From Blepharisma japonicum (lineage: Eukaryota; Ciliophora; Heterotrichea; Heterotrichida; Blepharismidae), in assembly GCA_949751835.1 (NCBI GenBank), contig CATKHK010000043.1, positions 248,001-312,000 on the forward strand: a stretch of 64,000 nucleotides of DNA, written 5' to 3'. Every line of letters starts with the position of its first letter. The first letter of the stretch is position 1. Below the pieces are notes generated by a model. It saw nothing but the letters and a program-made list of their open reading frames with translations, searched no databases and was not told the DNA's origin. Both the position numbers and the translations under genes were made by a program. Shown in pieces: positions 12,240 through 22,121 of the stretch.

Positions 12240-13628
12240 TTAATTTATCCCACCAGCAGTTTCTACACAAAATACTATTAGCCCAATCAGCCCAAAAACT
12301 GTAGCCAGAGCCATTATAAGTCAGCACAGAGCGAGGACCATTTTACCTGTTTTTCCCTGGAATGCCTTAATATAAAATCAGCAAGGTAAAATAAAGCATA
12401 CAATAGGGCTTAATGTAGATCCTAATACAGTCACAATTACTCTAATATTTGGAATAGCAAGAGAAATCCCTAAAGCTGATAATAGCATTATAGCAGTAAT
12501 AAACATATGGTTTTTTGAGGAAACTGGCTTTTCTCCCCAAACAAATGAAAATATTGCTTGTCGGCATGGATAAAACGACAATGGGCATCCAGTCAGAGCA
12601 ATAGCAAGTGTTGCACAGGTCGCCTAAATAAAGTTTACAAGTATCATCACAACGTTCCCATTTTCATAGTCCCCATTTAAAATTTCATCAGGGAAATCAT
12701 GGGTCGAATATTCTTTGTAAAATGTAAGATACCCAAATATCCCAATTAATAAGTATAGTCCTAATGCCATTCCTAAGCTTCTATTTAAAACTTTAAATCC
12801 TCTCGTTGTGGTTTTTCTTTGGAGTTCTTCATATATCGGAAGAGTATATGGCTGAGAAGTAAAGGCAAAAATTATGATAGGAAAGACTTCAAAAACGGTT
12901 CAAGAGGTTTTCATTTCTGTGGCATCTGATATCCTATCTCCGCAGCTCCCAAATCTCATACTGAAAAAAGTAAAGGTGATGGCAAAACATAAATAAACTA
13001 ATGAGAAAAAACAAATTGTTGATGTGTATTTTAATGAAGTCATCTGCTTAAATAAGCATAAAGGGAAAACTATGAATAAAGTAATTATGCAACCCCAAAA
13101 ATATTCATTTTGTAATACCTCATTATCTGTCCCAATTCTTTTTAAAATCAGTGGAACCAAACTTTTCAGCAGGACTAAAAAGGTGACAGCAGCACCATAG
13201 TTACTAATAATCAAACTAATCTCTGTAAATATCTTCATTTTCGTCCCAAATAGTCTTTCCCCGATCATATGATACGTATCTAGCCCAAGATTTTCGGCAA
13301 CAATAATAAGTAATTGTGATGTAATAAGACTACACATCATTCCAATAATGATTAAAATAATCCCAAAATAAAGCCCAGCAAGATTAACAGCATATGGCAA
13401 TAAAAGAATTCCAGCTCCCATTGTTGATGCCAAAATATTGAACATACTGCTCTTCATTGACCCAGGGCTGAATTTTTCTCTTAAGAAATTTGCTGGTTTT
13501 TTTAAAATATAGATGAGTCTGTCTGTTCTTGTAAGTGCTCTGTGTTTTTTTGTGCCAAGTTCTTCTAATATTGAGAGTCTTAATTCTGAGCTATCTTCGG
13601 TGTTATCTTCGTCGAGAACGATGCTCAT
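12240..13628 (-). CDS. SLC38-like amino-acid transporter (Aa_trans family)
   Basis: Multi-pass amino-acid permease, 457 aa, with one 15-nt intron (12624-12638, gtaaactttatttag) and several TGA Trp codons. After a ~50-residue cytosolic N-terminus the first membrane helix carries the family signature: SSMFNILASTMGAGILLLPYA, close to the FNLxNxxxGxGILxLPYA of SLC38/SLC32/SLC36. About eleven hydrophobic segments follow, including the FAFTSQPYTLPIYEEL block in helix 6, which matches the SLC38 F-xCHxxxxPIYxEL motif. Substrate and subcellular membrane cannot be read from sequence. Its start is 16 bp from the stop of the upstream RWD gene on the same strand. Confidence 0.9.
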
Positions 13629-13644
13629 ATTAAAATCCTATTAA

Positions 13645-14182
13645 TTATTTTTTTGATAACTATGCTAGAATTTACATGTGAAATTATATCAACCCAATCA
13701 TGTCCTCTTTGTAACTCACCATTAGCATTCATGAACTTATATTGCTTTCGCTTTTGAGATTTCGATAGGCCCGACTGTTTTGGCTTACTGACAAATTCTT
13801 CTTCATATTCCTCAATAACTGGATTTAATAATTCATCAACAATTCCTCAATTATCTAAATTGTCTTTTATGGCGACATACACATTAAAAGTAGCTGGACC
13901 TCCTGCATTTTCTTCAGCCTGATTTTATAATACGATTTTTGCAACTTTTTGAGTAAGATCATCCTTTGTATTTTGGCTTAACCTGTTGTCTGAAATAGTA
14001 AAAATCAAAGGATTTGTTGGGTAATTTTCTGGCCAAATGATTTCAAAGCTGATAAATGGCCGAGTTTCTAGCTGCGGGATTGGGATTTGGAGTTCTAATA
14101 GATTCCCATCCTGTCTAACTAGTTCTCCTTCCATAAGCATGAACTGAAGTGCCTCTAGTTCTTCTTGCTGCTCAGCATTCAT
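13645..14182 (-). CDS. RWD-domain protein
   Basis: 168 aa with two introns: 13919-13933 (15 nt, gtattataaaatcag) and 13660-13675 (16 nt, gtaaattctagcatag). Residues 1-105 form an RWD domain: EELEALQFML at the start, then the family's YP-x-xxP hallmark as WPENYPTNPLIF. The C-terminal half is basic and ends RGHDWVDIISHLSKK. Without the last splice the frame would run into the start of the transporter downstream, so the second intron is preferred; it is less certain than the first. RWD domains bind protein partners such as GTPase-linked or ubiquitin-pathway factors; no specific partner is visible. Confidence 0.8.
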
Positions 14183-14225
14183 TTAATTAAGCCAATAATG
14201 AAATGTGAAAAATTATTTATCCAAA

Positions 14226-15845
14226 TTAATAGTCATTAAATGCACCATCATTTTCTTCAGTCCCTTGCAAATCAAGTACCTCATTTTGGAACTGATAGAA
14301 TCTTCTGCTTAAAAGTCCTTCAGTATTAATATCAGAACTGAAAGTATTAAGCTTCGCTTGCAGCTCCCTTATCCCTTCGATTTTCCTTTCTAAAATTTTA
14401 TTCAAGCTCCCCACATAGTCCTCAACATCACTTCCAGGCTTATCTACATTATTCAGTAATATCATTTCTTCTTTAACAATATCTACAATAGTATCAATAT
14501 GCTGTTTATGTGAGGTTATCAGCTCTTCTTCTTCATTTAATATTTTTGCTATCAATTTTTCATGAGTTTCTGACATTTCTTGCAAATCTTGCTCATTCAT
14601 AGCTCTCCAATTTGGGTTCAAATATTTCCCTAAGCTGTCTTCTGTTGTAGAAGAACGAGATCTAGACGCTAAGAGTCGGTTTGCCCCTGTAGCCTGAGAA
14701 TGGACTTTTGCTGTTTGAGGCTTCTTTTTTTCTTGGACTTTGGTAACAGTAGCTAATTATTAATTACATGGCTTCCTAGGTAATAATAAAGAATCTGCTA
14801 GAATATCCTGAACTCCTCTAGGCGATTTGTTGCCTTTTTTTAATTCTTTCACTCGATCTGCATATCTCAGCGTGTTTAGAGTATGCTCGACATCTCCAGA
14901 GGATGGTGAAATATTTGCAATCATTACTGTTTTGCTTTTTCCTGTAAAACTGTCTTTAAGGACTTGTGTAAGGATGCTTCCTCTAAAAGGGGTATGCTTT
15001 TTATCTTGGTCTAATGCTCTTATACACTCTTTGAGAGCAAGTAGACTTTTATTGATTTCTGCGCCGTCAATCCTGGTTTGCTTTGAGTTGTCAACTGTGT
15101 CTGCACCTCTTTCACTACCAGCTAAATCAATAAATGATACTTTTCCTATCAGTTTTCTGCCAAGTTTTAAGCTGATATTCAGCACTGCATGAGATCTTGA
15201 GGACTCATCATTAGCGCCTGTAACTCCTACAACTCTATTTGATAGCCCAAAACCGATAATTCTCATTAAATCTTCGACAGTGCTAACTTCGGTTTCCATA
15301 AGTCCAACAATATTGACTTTTTGGTTGGCATCTTCTCTAGCTACAAGCTGCTGTCTCTCATTAAGCAAATCATGGATTTTTGCACAGTAAATCTCATAGA
15401 AAGATATCAGAATTTTCAGTTTGTGAGAGTTTGCACTCACTCTTTCAAAAACATCTTGAGAAGCAAGCAGATAAAGTCCCGGGACGCGTGATTCCCCTAG
15501 CATTGTATAAGTCTTGCCTGATCCTGTTTGTCCATATGCAAAACAAGTGATATGTGAGCCTTCAAAAGCAGCTGATATAAGCGGCTGAATACAAAACTGG
15601 TAAATCTAGGTAGAAAATACATCTTGGTTGGTTGCAGTTTCATCGTAGACTTGGTCATATAAGAAGTTATGGCCTTCTGTGAATTTGGTGAGATCCACTT
15701 TTAGTCTAAATAAAGATTACTTGTCTTCTCGCACTATAAGTGACTCTCTAGAAGTGATATCAACGATATCGGTTTCTTTTTTTTTAACTTCGCTAGCTGT
15801 AAGAGGACGCTTGCGTACTATGACTTGAATTTTCGGTCGATCCAT
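14226..15845 (-). CDS. Kinesin-13 microtubule depolymerase
   Basis: 524 aa, three 15-nt introns: 15706-15720 (gtaatctttatttag), 15606-15620 (gtattttctacctag), 14753-14767 (gtaattaataattag). The motor domain begins almost at the start ([10 protein letters not shown]). It has the P-loop [13 protein letters not shown], switch [12 protein letters not shown], switch [13 protein letters not shown], and the kinesin-13 signature [23 protein letters not shown] with HTPFRGS. The C-terminus carries [20 protein letters not shown], matching the conserved MCAK/KIF2 tail. Kinesin-13s depolymerise microtubule ends in spindles and set cilium length. This copy lacks the usual long N-terminal extension and neck, as in some protist members. 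The P-loop exon is rejoined only after the second splice. Confidence 0.95.
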
Positions 15846-15930
15846 TTTCAAATTACAAAAATAGATCATTACTGTTGATATGGGAATCAATGCAGATTAA
15901 TTTAATTAAATTTTAATTAGTATGTAAATT

Positions 15931-17349
15931 CTACAGATCAAGAAGTAATGATTTTGCCTTCAAATGCCCTGATATATATCTTCCTTGATATTTTCTACCA
16001 TATATGAATGCTCTTTTTTCTACATTGAAATCATCAACAATATGCTTTATATAACTTTTTTTGAATTTAGGCTCCCTCTCTGTCAATTTATCTTCAAGGC
16101 TTTCTATATCATTTTCTATCCTTTGTCCAATTTCTTTGATCCCTTGCTTCTCTCGCTTTGTGTTTTCTTCTAATTGATCACATTTTACTATAACCGCATT
16201 AAGGCAACTAATCTCGGAGCTTCTATTAGGGCTTGAAGATCTTCTTTTTGATGGAGAATGGCTTGTAGATGCTCAGGTCGATGCTATAGAGTACCGATGG
16301 GATGACCCTGGAACTGATGTAAGAAAAGTTTTTGCTGGGCTATGACTGGAATGATGGAGATTATAATCAAATAAATAGCCTTTTAAATGTGGTGCTGAGT
16401 TTGTTTTGTGGAATTGAGGATTCATTCTTTCTTGAAGTCGGTAGCGTCGACGTGCTGTACTAAGAAGCTGTCTTGATGAAAAAAATTCTGAAGCTAAATA
16501 TGATGCATTCTCTATATGTGTGAATTGTTCTGGTGGAGAGTTTTTAGATTTAGATTTTACTATAATTTTGCAAGCATCCTTCAGTGTCCCTGTATAAGAA
16601 TTTGCAAGAGAGCCACCTTTAAATTGACGCGGATTTACAACTAACGACTCACTTGAATTGTGAGAATAAGAAGGTCTGGTTGTAAGGCATTTAGTTTCAT
16701 CTCTATCTCTTGTGAGTTCTTGGTTGCCTTCAACAAGGATCTGCTTTTTTACTGCTTCTAACAAATTTTTAGTCGAAACAGTCTTTACCAGTTTAAGTCT
16801 GCTTATATAGTCATTAACCTTATCGGGGTCTTCAGGAAACGCTAAATCATTTTTCAAGCTTTCTTTGAAGTTCTCTATCATTAATCCAGTTTTACTCATA
16901 TTTTTTGTCCCTTTATCTGGGGAATTACTTATTGCATTTCTTTTTTCATTTCTACTTCAATCATCAAATAATTTAAAATTCTTCAAATCAGGCCGCATGA
17001 AATTTCCTTCTGAAGGCAAATGTCTTCTGTGCTTCCTAAACGGTTTCTTTTTATGGTCAACAATATGAAAATGCTTGATATTACTATCACGAATATCTTC
17101 TTTCTTTTTGGCTTTTGGGGTTGAATTTTCAGATTTTTTGTGTGGTATTTCGGATCCTTTTCTTTGTGTAAGATTTTGAGAAAGAGCTCTGCTAAAATGC
17201 TCTCCTAACTCTTCTGTTGTTTGTGATTTATTTTTGAAATCCCAAAAGCGTATAGCAAATGTTTCGCTTGCTAAGCTCTTCTTCAATAAATTAGTTGCTT
17301 CAGCTACGTTTTCATAAGAGATGATGTCTTTTTCTTTAAAGACGTCCAT
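15931..17349 (-). CDS. hypothetical protein, 472 aa, low complexity
   Basis: One continuous frame once TGA codons at 16957 and 16273 are read as Trp. The protein is polar, rich in Ser, Lys, Arg and Asn, with a basic stretch HKKKPFRKHRRHLP near residue 100, Ser-rich linkers (SYSHNSSES, SSHSPAKTF) and a charged C-terminal helix (residues ~400-472) likely to form a short coiled coil. No catalytic domain or membrane segment is seen. Family unknown; a cytoskeletal or cortical protein is a guess from composition. Upstream of kinesin-13 on the same strand, 85 bp apart. Confidence 0.7.
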
Positions 17350-17468
17350 TATTATTTAATCAATTTTTGATAAAGTTTGAACGCAAAATGTAATTAAATT
17401 AAGAATAATATTTATTAGAGCAGATAATAGATAGTGCAAAGAACTGCAATATTCAGAATATTGGTTCT

Positions 17469-18074
17469 TTACACATTAGCGATTGGAGGAAGTCTTGTCC
17501 TTCTGAGAGTTGATTTTTTACAGTCCATTTGGTATGGGTCGATAGCATTGGGTTTGCTTAGAGATTCGTCAATTTGTTCTAAGCTGATATTTTCAATTCC
17601 ATCATACATACTTAAAAAGCGCTTATTTTTCATCAATTTGTTGACGCCTAAATCAAAAATCTGTTTTTGCACAAGTAAAAGGTCGTTTCTTGCAGTATGA
17701 TTTCTACTTATTATAGAATCTAGCTTTTTCATGTCATCTTCTAGTGATAAGTCCAAAGCAGCAAATCTAACTTCAGATTTGATAGGGGTTCGTATGTCAG
17801 GAGTTGTCGATTTTATTGTAGGGAGCAATGGTGGCTCTACAGATTTAGCACCATCTTTCAAAAAGAAATGCTTTTCTTTTCTTTTTTTCACTGAAAGGCT
17901 TCTCATTGATTTTTCTCTTTCAATTGAATTAATTTTTTTGGCAATCAAACTGATATTCATTACTGAACTTTGGCTAGGAGAACACTGATCAGAATTTTTT
18001 TGATTTAATTGTGATTTATGTCTTCTTTTATGTGGACGGTATATTGCAAGTAGCTGTGCAATTGTTGACTTCAT
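17469..18074 (-). CDS. hypothetical protein, 201 aa
   Basis: Uninterrupted frame from ATG to TAA. Basic N-terminus (YRPHKRRHKSQ), Ser/Lys-rich middle (REKSMRSLSVKKRKEKH), then a helical stretch EDDMKKLDSIISRNHTARND and an RRTRLPPIANV C-terminus. No recognised domain. It resembles the many small basic, probably disordered proteins of ciliate cortex, but that is inference from composition. Confidence 0.6.
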   Translation of the reverse strand: MKSTIAQLLAIYRPHKRRHKSQLNQKNSDQCSPSQSSVMNISLIAKKINSIEREKSMRSLSVKKRKEKHFFLKDGAKSVEPPLLPTIKSTTPDIRTPIKSEVRFAALDLSLEDDMKKLDSIISRNHTARNDLLLVQKQIFDLGVNKLMKNKRFLSMYDGIENISLEQIDESLSKPNAIDPYQMDCKKSTLRRTRLPPIANV

Positions 18075-18260
18075 GATTTATATTTAAGTCAGTTAAATGA
18101 GTATATCTAATATTTATTCTAGCTTAGATAAGAAGCGATTTGAAATTAAGCGAAAAATTGTGGAAAATTCATGATTATGAGTTACCAGAAATATTAATTT
18201 TTGTATTAAATTTCGAAATAAATTATAATGATTTCCAAAATATTTATGACGACTTAGCTA

Positions 18261-18764
18261 TTAAATTTGATAATGTCTTGCATCATCCCCAAGTGTTCTT
18301 ATTGCTTGCTTTAAAATATCCGCATGATCAAATGCAAGTCTATCGAGCCAAGTAACAACTTCAGCCAAAGGATAAAATTGGGCATGTTTAGCATCATCAC
18401 TGGCTATAGGAACTGCGTCTTCATCAACATCGATTCTATACACGATGCTTACTACATGCCCTCTTGGATCTCTTTGAGGATTTCCAGCAACTGTTATCAA
18501 ATTAGGATTTTTGCCAATCAAGCCACATTCCTCTTGAAGTTCTCTTAAGCACCCATGTAGAGGGTCTTCATTATAATCGACAAACCCTCCTGGAAATGCA
18601 TAGTGATCTTTATATGGATTTCCTCCTCTTATTATCAATAAAAGATCATGCAGCCCGTCTTGCCTCTTGCGAAAAACAATAGCATCAGCTGCAACTGAAG
18701 GGGTTAAGTTACCATGAGCTCTTTTAGGATATTTTCTTCCGAATTGATCAAGCTGAACACTCAT
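18261..18764 (-). CDS. Nudix hydrolase, ADP-ribose pyrophosphatase type
   Basis: 167 aa, standard length for a single-domain Nudix enzyme. Seen: RPRK-type strand VFRKRQDGLHDLLLIIRGG, then PGGFVDYNED and a complete Nudix box (G-x5-E-x7-REUxEExGU): GFVDYNEDP...CLRELQEECGL. The box ligates Mg2+ and positions water to split X-linked nucleoside diphosphates. The AFPGGFVDYNE plus GNPQRDPRGHVVSIVY pattern is that of ADP-ribose or NADH-type hydrolases, often bacterial-like. No introns and no TGA codons, unlike most neighbours; this could hint at transfer but the gene is short. Substrate uncertain. Confidence 0.9.
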   Translation of the reverse strand: MSVQLDQFGRKYPKRAHGNLTPSVAADAIVFRKRQDGLHDLLLIIRGGNPYKDHYAFPGGFVDYNEDPLHGCLRELQEECGLIGKNPNLITVAGNPQRDPRGHVVSIVYRIDVDEDAVPIASDDAKHAQFYPLAEVVTWLDRLAFDHADILKQAIRTLGDDARHYQI

Positions 18765-18811
18765 ATCTTAATAATTTATATTATTATGATAAATTATTTT
18801 ATTTAGTGTAT

Positions 18812-19717
18812 TTATTTGCCTTTCATTTTCTTTTGGGATTCATTGCTCTTTTTTGGTCTTACCGAAAAATTCTCAGGCGTAAACACAGTTTTTGGCAAAT
18901 TTGATACAAATGATCCGACACTGGAATTTAATGATACATCTAATACAAATGAAGTTATAGGTGACACCGGCCATAGTGTTTGGGGTCTTTCTTCATTAGT
19001 TTTTGTAAATAAGGCTTCCTGAACTGATTCATCTATATTACTTACATTAATATTAGGTAAATTTCGTTTGTATCTGAAAATTCCATCTTCTTCAAAATTC
19101 ATAGTTTCGTTTATTCTTAATTTAATCCCTCTGAATTTTCTGACCCATCTTACTGCAATCACAAAAATTAGCCCAATGCTATGAAACCTTAAAAGATATG
19201 AAAACTTTTCCAATGATTTAATTTTTTCATGAGCTTGTTTTAAAAGTCTCTCTGATTTCCCTATTCTATTCATATTCAAATAACAAAAAAGGTTGAAAGG
19301 CTCGTTTTTATATTTTTCAATGAAGGATGTTAAGCTTGTTACTAAAGCATGAAGGGTTTTTAAAGCAAGAGATATTTGTTGTAGAGAAAATTTAGCTGAT
19401 AAATTAGCTGAGGAAGGAATTTGGATTTTTGTTGATTTTGAGATAGCGCCAACTCTGTAGCACTCAATTTTAAGCTTTTCAATAGAATCATGAAGCAGTT
19501 CTAGAATATGTGAGAGTTCATCTATTACACATAGATCTCTTTGGACGTTAACCAAAGATTTGCATAATTTTTTAAAAGAGTTTTGGACTTCTTTTATATC
19601 TCAGTTCATGTCTCCATTTGTAGATTTCAACTGATTAGTAGTCGAAGATACAGAATACACCTTAGAGTTATCTTGGATATCAGGATCACTGAAAGCTTGA
19701 TAGGTGCTTAAATTCAT
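18812..19717 (-). CDS. hypothetical helical protein, 301 aa
   Basis: The start is the ATG at 19715-19717; one TGA (Trp) lies in the N-terminal part (NGDMNWDIKEV). The N-terminal 150 residues are predicted helical (HILELLHDSIEKL, SLALKTLHALVTSLTSF). A short hydrophobic run HSIGLIFVIAVRW near residue 180 could be one membrane helix, followed by a basic VRKFRGIKLR. The C-terminus is polar and Ser-rich, ending KKMKGK. Family not recognised. Confidence 0.65.
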
Positions 19718-19842
19718 ATTTATAAAATGAATTTAATTTAAGCAATTTTTGAAATTTGTTTTGCTCTAAATGCAGAAGATATCAGGAATCATTTTGTTTT
19801 CTCTTTTTCCAATTAATATTCAAAAATTAAACCAAAAAATAA

Positions 19843-22092
19843 ATGTCAAGTAGTGATTTCAGTAGTGATAGCGATTTTGATATGGATGTAGATGAAGGCA
19901 CTGCAGTCGGCTCAGTTATGCCATCAATTCAAGTTTCTGAAGCACCACGCATAGTTGAATCTCAGGTCTCCGTTGAAAGTGACGAAGAATCAGATCCTGA
20001 GGAACCACCAAAAATAACAGTATTAAAATCAGAAAAAGAGCCTTCAAGTTTAGAAATCTCATCAGGTTCAAGCGATTTAGACTCAGTAGTAGACAATCCA
20101 CAGCCAAAGCAAAGTCCTCCAAAAGAAGAAAAGAAATTTCTCACAGTCAATAAAAAACCTATGACAATTGGTGTAAATGATTTCAACAAAACAGTCCCAT
20201 CACCTATGATTTCTCCTATAACTAAGCCCAAACCTTCCCCAAATATTTTTACAACCCAGAAAAAGCACCTACATACAAGGTCATCTAGAGACCTTTCAGA
20301 CCTAAATTTTGATGATGACTTTGCCACTACTCAAAGGCCTAAAGGCAAGCCTATTGATGTGGAAAGATTATATAGGTTTCAAGCCAAAACAAAAGCAAAA
20401 ATAAAAGAACTCGCTGATGCTCAGGTGAAAAAAGATATGGAGCAATGCACTTTTAAGCCTAATATAAAGACAACTAGAGAGAAAAGAACTGCAGAGGAGT
20501 TTATTAATGATATGGAGAGGCTGGAAAAGACAAGGCAAAATGCTATTGAAAATCTGAGGAAAGAAAACCTTAAAGCATATGGAAGAGGAGGTCTGAAGCC
20601 AAAACCGACTATATGTAAAAAGTCAAAAACAATGGTCAAGCAGCAGCAAAACGGCAGAAGTAAGGTCTCAGTCCATGAAAAACTGTGAAAAGACCACACA
20701 AAAAAAGATAGAGAGCAACTATTGTCTCCTATAAAATCAGTCAAAGAAGATCGCAGATCATTTACCCCAAGTATCAATCAAAAATCTTTAAGACTAGAAA
20801 GAAGTGAATCTATTGACAATAGGTTATATAATGACGCATTAAGGAGAAAAAGAGCAGCTAGTGAAAGCCCAGTCACAGAAAGTGTCTTCCGAGGACGTCT
20901 AATAACAGAAAACTCCGAAAAAGTGCTAGCAAAAAAATTTGAAATTGATTTTTCCTCCAAACTAAAAGAACTAAATATAGAAGATGCAATAAATTACACT
21001 AAATTTGTAACATTATTGAAAGCTATGAGCTTCGTTATAGGCACGGATAGTGATGAAGAAAGGAACACTATTATAGAGATTTGGAAGCTTTTAAAGCCGA
21101 TAGAAAATTATGCAAGCATAGAAAATGTGCTTAACATTTTTAAAGGCATCATGAATTATCCTTTATGTGAAGGAAATGAAGAATTATTGACATTTGATAG
21201 AGATTTTCTACATAAAACCTTTTTTAGTTTGTCAGAAAACAGAACAAATGCTGTGTCTTTTTCTAATAAAAACCCAAGGTTTAAAGATAAAATTAAGCAA
21301 TACAGCTTTAGACCAAGCTTAAATAAAACAAGCTCATTACTTGCAGGGAGGTCAAGAAATAACCGCAGTTTCTTGTCTGGGCAAAAAAGTAATGTTGATT
21401 TCTTGGTAACTGAGCAAAAAGTTCTACAAGAAAAATGGGAAGAAATGAAAAAGCTTAAAGATAAAGAAGATGCCGAAAAATATACTTTCAAACCAACAAT
21501 AAACAAAAAGAAGCCAGTAGCATCTAGCACACCGAAGAATAAGGATATGCTAGCTACTCAATATAAGCAACTTAGCTCAGAAAAAGATAGATTTGAAGCT
21601 CTTTACAGCTTGGCAAAAGTAGAAAAAAATAAAAAAGAAAAGATAGCAAGGTCAAAAGAAGATCTTGAAATCGAAGAAAACATGAAAGAATGCACCTTTA
21701 CGCCTAAGCTTGAAACTCAGAAATTTAATAATGATTTTGATCAAGTGAAAGGTGTTTCTCAAATGATTAATAAATTAAGAAAAGGAAAAACTGAAGTAAA
21801 TGAAGAAAGTTCTTATAGGAAAGGAAATAGCTTATCACAATCAAGGCAATCACGGCAATCAAATTATGAAAAGCAGTTAACTAAAGATAATGGCGAAAGA
21901 GAAACTTATCAATATTCAGAGAGCTCTGAAGACGAGGACTGCTTGACAGTGTCAGTGAATCTTCCTAATGGAGTTGTAGACACACTAGTGATTTACCGCC
22001 ATGATAATAAAGCTGACGTTATCCAAAGGTTCATTGATAAGCATTCTATTGATGACTCATCAGCAAAAAAATTAATAGATGGCTTAAATTAG
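19843..22092 (+). CDS. CTFKP-repeat protein (axoneme/cortex-like), 749 aa
   Basis: Continuous frame with a single TGA (20686, Trp). The first ~150 residues are acidic and Ser/Pro-rich. The body carries five spaced copies of a short motif [CYS][TS]F[KTR]Px[ILV]: CTFKPNI (20446), SFTPSI (20757), YSFRPSL (21301), YTFKPTI (21481) and CTFTPKL (21691), each within charged helical sequence. This repeat is common in ciliate and flagellate coiled-coil proteins, but its function is not established. The last ~50 residues (LTVSVNLPNGVVDTLVIYR...VIQRFIDKHSID) form a small conserved module seen at the ends of other protist proteins, probably a ubiquitin-like fold. Role inferred as cytoskeletal. Confidence 0.8.
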
Positions 22093-22121
22093 TAAAATTC
22101 AATAAATTATATAAAAAATAT

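Noticed and set aside
13628-13660. RWD gene running on into the transporter start
   Set aside because: Removing a 16-nt intron at 13660-13675 gives a clean stop at 13645 and a coherent C-terminus; read-through would create a meaningless overlap.
18140-18355. Plus-strand 71-codon frame overlapping the Nudix gene
   Set aside because: Starts with TTG and its second half is antisense to the clearly real Nudix hydrolase.
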